A stretch of 64,000 nucleotides of DNA, taken from assembly GCA_002483345.1 (NCBI GenBank), contig DLHS01000006.1, positions 84,703 through 148,702 on the forward strand. Reading direction: 5' to 3'. The translations under genes were made by a program, and so were the position numbers. A model generated the notes under the pieces. It did not search any database, had not been told where the DNA came from, and saw nothing but the letters and a program-made list of their open reading frames with translations. The stretch comes from Bacteroidetes bacterium UBA7662 (GTDB lineage Bacteria > Bacteroidota > Bacteroidia > UBA7662). Shown here in pieces: positions 60,451 through 64,000 of this stretch (the stretch's first letter is position 1; each line of letters begins with the position of its first letter).

Positions 60451-61934
60451 CAGAGTTCTTTACGTAAACGCGCCACCGGTATGCCCAGTTGTTCGCGGTA
60501 TTTGGCAACGGTGCGCCGGGCGATGTTGTAGCCTTTTTCGTTGAGGAGTTGCCCCAGCTTATCGTCGGAAAGCGGGTTTTTCTTCTTCTCGGAGCCAATC
60601 AGATCCGATAAAATCTGCTTCACCTCTTTGCTGGAAGCCTCTTCACCGCTGTCGGTCATAATACCTTCGCTGAAAAAGCTCTTGAGCAGAAAGGTGCCGA
60701 ATTCGGTCTGCACATATTTGCTGTTGGCCACCCGCGAAATGGTAGAGATATCGAGCAACACCACATCGGCGATGTCTTTTAAGATCATCGGCTTGAGTTT
60801 GGTCTGGTCGCCGCTGAGGAAAAACTCGTACTGGTGCTCCATGATGGCATCCATGGTACTCAGCAGGGTATGCTGGCGTTGTTTTACGGCATCGATGAAC
60901 CACTTGGCGGAATCGAGCTTCTGTTTCACAAAACTCACGGCTTCCTTCATCTTCTTATCCTTCTTCTCGGCCTTTTCGTAATGCCGCATCATCTCTTTGT
61001 AGGTCTCGGAAATGCGTAATTCCGGTGCATTTCGGCTGTTCAGGCGGAGTTGCAGCACGCCGTCTTCGTTGTGGATGATGAAGTCGGGGATGACGTGCAT
61101 CACCTTGCTGTTGTCCTGCTGGGTATTGCCGGGGCGGGGATTCAGGCGGATGATCTCCTGGTGCGCCAGGCGCATGCTTTCTTCGTCGAGGCCCAGCTGC
61201 CGGGCAATCTTATCGAAATGTTTTTTGGTATACTCATCAAAGTACCTGGTGAGTATGCTGATGGCGTGCTGTACAGGCAGGGTTTGCTTCTTGCGGCGGA
61301 GTTGCAGCAGCAGGCATTCGGTGAGGTCGCGGGCACCCACGCCGGCGGGCTCGAACTGCTGCACACGAAACAGCATGGCCTCAATCTCAGGTTCCTCACA
61401 CAGCATATTGGCGGTAAAGGCCAGATCGTCGCCAACACTTTCGAGCGGACGGCGCAAATAGCCGTCTTCATCAATGCTGCCCACCAGCTGCCGGCCAATG
61501 ATGTATTCCTTTTCGGTGATACCCATCATATCCAGCTGATCCATGAGCTGGTCATGGAAGCTGTTGACCATCACCACGGCAGGGCGTACATCCTTTTCGT
61601 CGTCGTCGGAGTAGTTGCCGTCGTCGTATTTGTAGGAAGGGGTGTCGTCGTCGAGGTAATCGCTTACGTCGAGGTCGTCGGGCGACGATTCCTCGCTGTA
61701 TTCCTCGTCCTGTTTGTCGAATTCGCGGTCCTCATCCAGGTCGCTGTATTCGTCACGGGGATCGATATCATCATGAACACCCTCTTCCAGCGCCGGGTTT
61801 TCCTCCAGTTCCTCCTTCACCCTTTGTTCGAGCATAGCGGTAGGAACCTGCAACAGTTTGATAAACTGAATCTGCTGCGGGGATAACTTTTGTAAGAGTT
61901 TCTGCTGAAGCGATTGCTTAAGCATAGGGTTCAC
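60450..61934 (-). CDS. rpoN: RNA polymerase sigma-54 factor
   Basis: 494 aa. N-terminal activator-interacting region rich in Gln/Leu (QSLQQKLLQKLSPQQIQFIK), a very acidic region at about 50-115, a core-binding domain, and the C-terminal RpoN box ARRTVAKYRE that reads the -24 element. It needs bEBP activators, none of which are in this window. Divergent from asnS across 78 bp. Confidence 0.95.
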   Translation of the reverse strand: MNPMLKQSLQQKLLQKLSPQQIQFIKLLQVPTAMLEQRVKEELEENPALEEGVHDDIDPRDEYSDLDEDREFDKQDEEYSEESSPDDLDVSDYLDDDTPSYKYDDGNYSDDDEKDVRPAVVMVNSFHDQLMDQLDMMGITEKEYIIGRQLVGSIDEDGYLRRPLESVGDDLAFTANMLCEEPEIEAMLFRVQQFEPAGVGARDLTECLLLQLRRKKQTLPVQHAISILTRYFDEYTKKHFDKIARQLGLDEESMRLAHQEIIRLNPRPGNTQQDNSKVMHVIPDFIIHNEDGVLQLRLNSRNAPELRISETYKEMMRHYEKAEKKDKKMKEAVSFVKQKLDSAKWFIDAVKQRQHTLLSTMDAIMEHQYEFFLSGDQTKLKPMILKDIADVVLLDISTISRVANSKYVQTEFGTFLLKSFFSEGIMTDSGEEASSKEVKQILSDLIGSEKKKNPLSDDKLGQLLNEKGYNIARRTVAKYREQLGIPVARLRKEL

Positions 61935-62012
61935 AGGGTTGAATTGCGATAAAAATACGATTCAAACGCATTATTTGCCTATTTTAGCGCGATTTTTAAA
62001 ATCAGGAATTTT

Positions 62013-63527
62013 ATGACGATCGAACGTTTGAAGGAAACCGTTGGCCGGAAAACCACCCTCAAGGGCTGGATATTGGGCAAACGGACGGGCAAAGGCCTTG
62101 TTTTTCTTGTGCTGCGCGACGGCAGCGGCATGTGTCAGTGTGTGGTAGATGAAAATAAAGTCAATACCAACCTCTTCGAAGATGCCAAACGCCTCACCCA
62201 GGAGAGTTCGGTGGTCATAACCGGTGAAGTCATCGCCGACGAACGCCAGATTGGCGGCTACGAACTGCAGGTAACCGACCTGGAAATCGTTCATTTGTCG
62301 CAGGACTTCCCCATCACACCCAAAGAACACGGGGTCGATTTTTTAATGGACCACCGTCACCTCTGGCTGCGCAGCAAACGCCAGTGGGCCATCCTCCGCA
62401 TCCGCAACACCCTCATCATGGCCATCCATGAGTTCTTCCAGGGCGAGGGCTTCATCCAGACCGACGCCCCCATCTTCACCGGCAACGCCGTGGAGGGCAC
62501 CTCTACCCTGTTCGAAACCGATTTTTACGGCGAACCGGCCTACCTCAGCCAGAGCGGTCAGCTTTATGGCGAAGCATTGGCCATGGCCTTCAGCAAAATA
62601 TATACGTTCGGCCCCACCTTCAGAGCCGAGAAATCGAAAACCCGCCGTCACCTCAGCGAATTCTGGATGATAGAGCCCGAGATGGCTTTCCACGACCTGA
62701 AGATGAACATGGACACCATCGAACGCTTCCTGCGTTTTGTGGTGCTGAAAGTGCTCGAAAAAAACACCTTCGAGCTCGACATGATCGGCCGCGATACCAC
62801 CGTGCTCAAACAGATCACCGAACCGTTTCCGCGCATCACCTATGAAGACGCAGTGCTAATACTCAAAGGTGAAAAAGAAGTGGATGGCAAAAACGCCGTT
62901 AAAACCCTCGAAGCCGATCTGGTGGCCGTGCAGGAAAGGATGGCGGCTATCCAGGCCGAAATCACCGACCGGGAAGCCAAACTGGCCGCTCCGGGCATGA
63001 AAAAGGGAGAAATCGGCTTCCACCAGGCTAAAATCCAGCAGCTGAAGGAAGAGCTGAGCGAACAGGAAGAAGCCAGCCGCAACATCCCCATGTGGCTGAA
63101 AAGCGCCCGCGACTTCCGCATGGGCAACGACTTCGGCGGATCGGATGAAACTGTACTCACCCGCCTCTTCAACACCCCCATCATGGTGTACAACTGGCCG
63201 CACGAAGTGAAGGCCTTCTACATGAAACGCGACGAAAATGACACCCGCTGGGCCAAAGGGGTAGATGTACTCGCCCCCGAAGGTTACGGCGAGATCGTAG
63301 GCGGCGGCGAACGGGAAACCAACCTGGAACTGCTGATAGAAAAAATCCACGAGCACGAACTGCCGATGGAGGCCTTCGAATGGTACCTCGATTTACGTCG
63401 CTACGGCTCGGTGCCGCACGCGGGCTTTGGCCTGGGTCTGGAAAGGCTGGTGGCCTGGACGTGTAAATTGCCGCATGTGCGGGAGACGATTCCGTTTCCG
63501 AGGATGTATGGGCGGATTGCTCCTTAG
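62013..63527 (+). CDS. asnS: Asparagine--tRNA ligase
   Basis: 504 aa. N-terminal OB-fold anticodon domain (KGWILGKRTGKGLVFLVLRD), class II catalytic core with FRAEKSKTRRHLSEFWMIEPEMAF (motif 2) and GFGLGLERLV (motif 3). Between about residues 298 and 370 a lysine/glutamate-rich coiled-coil insertion is present, so it is longer than E. coli AsnS (466 aa). It charges tRNA-Asn. Confidence 0.95.
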   Translation: MTIERLKETVGRKTTLKGWILGKRTGKGLVFLVLRDGSGMCQCVVDENKVNTNLFEDAKRLTQESSVVITGEVIADERQIGGYELQVTDLEIVHLSQDFPITPKEHGVDFLMDHRHLWLRSKRQWAILRIRNTLIMAIHEFFQGEGFIQTDAPIFTGNAVEGTSTLFETDFYGEPAYLSQSGQLYGEALAMAFSKIYTFGPTFRAEKSKTRRHLSEFWMIEPEMAFHDLKMNMDTIERFLRFVVLKVLEKNTFELDMIGRDTTVLKQITEPFPRITYEDAVLILKGEKEVDGKNAVKTLEADLVAVQERMAAIQAEITDREAKLAAPGMKKGEIGFHQAKIQQLKEELSEQEEASRNIPMWLKSARDFRMGNDFGGSDETVLTRLFNTPIMVYNWPHEVKAFYMKRDENDTRWAKGVDVLAPEGYGEIVGGGERETNLELLIEKIHEHELPMEAFEWYLDLRRYGSVPHAGFGLGLERLVAWTCKLPHVRETIPFPRMYGRIAP

Positions 63528-63530
63528 GTG

Positions 63531-63571
63531 TAGACATCGGGATTTCGAGAGGCGAGAAGCGAGACTTTTTT
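63531..63571 (+). repeat. Dispersed AGACAT-GCGAGA element, copy E
   Basis: TAGACATCGGGATTTCGAGA then GGCGAGAAGCGAGACTTTTT, 4 bp after the asnS stop. This is the longest copy and the same direction as copy A. Confidence 0.7.
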
Positions 63572-63732
63572 GGCGCCTGCGGCGGGGTAAAACGGTTAGA
63601 CGGTAACGGGGATCTTTAGCGATGGTTGAGCGGCGTCGAAACCATAGCAGGTAAAACGGTAAAACGGAGACCTCAGTCACCTGACGGTGCCTGAGGCTCC
63701 CGAAGGCATCGCGAGCACAACACCACCCATGC
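63572..63732. other. Repeat-rich tail after asnS
   Basis: No gene is seen. It holds short GGTAAAACGG-type octamers (63585-63610 and 63650-63667) and an inverse copy of the GCCTTCGGGAGCCTCAG element (about 63672-63707). Confidence 0.5.
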
Positions 63733-64000
63733 GTGGCCTGTAGGGCCACAAGCTGTGTATGCGTAAGCACCGAACCACCTTCCCCGCTGAACCCGCAAGG
63801 GTCAAGTCTACCCAGTGGCCTGTAGGGCCACAAGATGTGTAAGCGTAAGCGCAGCACCCCCTCAACCCCCCAACCCCGCAAGGGTCAAGTCTACCCCGTG
63901 GCCTGTAAGGCCACAAGATGCGTAAGCGTAAGCGCAGCACCCCCCTCAACCCCCAACCCCGCAAGGGTCAAGTCTACACCGTGGCCTGTAGGGCCACAAG
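63733..64000 (+). repeat. 82-83-bp tandem repeat array, open at the window edge
   Basis: GTGGCCTGTAGGGCCACAAG starts at 63733, 63815, 63898 and 63981, a period of 82-83 bp. Between copies lie a GTAAGCGTAAGCGC-type stretch, a C-rich AACCCC tract and CCGCAAGGGTCAAGTCTAC, all conserved between units, so no CRISPR-like spacers. The core can form a GTGGCC/GGCCAC hairpin. The array continues beyond the window. A single inverse copy lies at 7073-7150. Confidence 0.85.

Noticed and set aside
63733..64000. CRISPR array at the right edge
   Set aside because: The whole 82-83-bp unit is conserved between copies, so there are no variable spacers, and no cas genes are near.

Overview
The window looks like a chromosome segment of a Bacteroidota bacterium, most plausibly near Saprospiria or Chitinophagia. 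The reasons are several proteins with type IX secretion C-terminal sorting domains, DUF4270 and ice-binding-like (DUF3494) surface proteins, TAnnTTTG-type -7 promoter elements, the gene order prs-rplY-pth, and an AsnS with a central insertion. The genus cannot be named from sequence alone. Most genes have moderate-to-high GC codon use. A visibly AT-rich block at about 9.4-18.5 kb stands out as acquired DNA.

Layout. 0.2-9.3 kb: a GT39-type glycosyltransferase, then mostly minus-strand accessory genes (DUF6629, PhzF-like, two VOC proteins, an ABC exporter pair, a DHFR-like reductase, DUF1801, a subclass A2 class A beta-lactamase, an MNT nucleotidyltransferase, a small HTH protein). 9.4-13.9 kb: a bacterial ubiquitin-like conjugation locus. 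A minus-strand set (sigma-70-like factor, small acidic protein, ImmA/IrrE metalloprotease) diverges from a plus-strand operon (ubiquitin-like protein ending in Gly, E2-like protein, JAB-E1 fusion, DUF6527). The two share a 99-bp region holding two inverted TTGTCACGGTT elements. 14.0-18.5 kb: four minus-strand single genes (TraB/TIKI-like, lipoprotein, unknown protein, nuclease-SIR2 fusion). Two attC-like imperfect inverted repeats and a further GTTAGC box separate or bound the upper three, which suggests an integrase-less integron cassette array. 19.0 kb: tRNA-Val.

19.5-33 kb is mainly core: AsmA-like protein, histidine kinase, RuvX, peptide deformylase, a secreted protein, RecA, patatin, HI0933-type flavoprotein, a DUF3784-like membrane protein, an HTH-MNT antitoxin with a tiny HEPN-like remnant, TrmH-like methylase, Prs, L25 and Pth. 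33-42.4 kb: a surface-protein block (1554-aa ice-binding-like/Ig protein, OmpA protein, ice-binding-like lipoprotein) flanked by the 3' end of pth on one side and a decayed copy of that 3' end on the other. 42.5-64 kb: GlmS, DUF4270, a GT5-type protein, PanC, PanD, a flippase-like protein, RfaE2, a T9SS type B protein, RmuC, a candidate structured RNA, TerB-DnaJ protein, M3 peptidase, a CxxCH surface protein, FAH-family protein, enoyl-CoA hydratase, PAP2 protein, RpoN and AsnS.

Intergenic spaces carry several dispersed repeat families: a roughly 35-bp element in five copies, cacggagg inverted repeats in four copies, octamer arrays, an 82-83-bp tandem repeat at the right edge, and a perfect 54-bp palindrome between convergent genes. 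The most interesting systems are the sigma/protease-coupled ubiquitin-like operon with its symmetrical divergent promoter, the attC-like cassette array carrying a nuclease-SIR2 defence candidate, and the ice-binding-like block bounded by a pth duplication.
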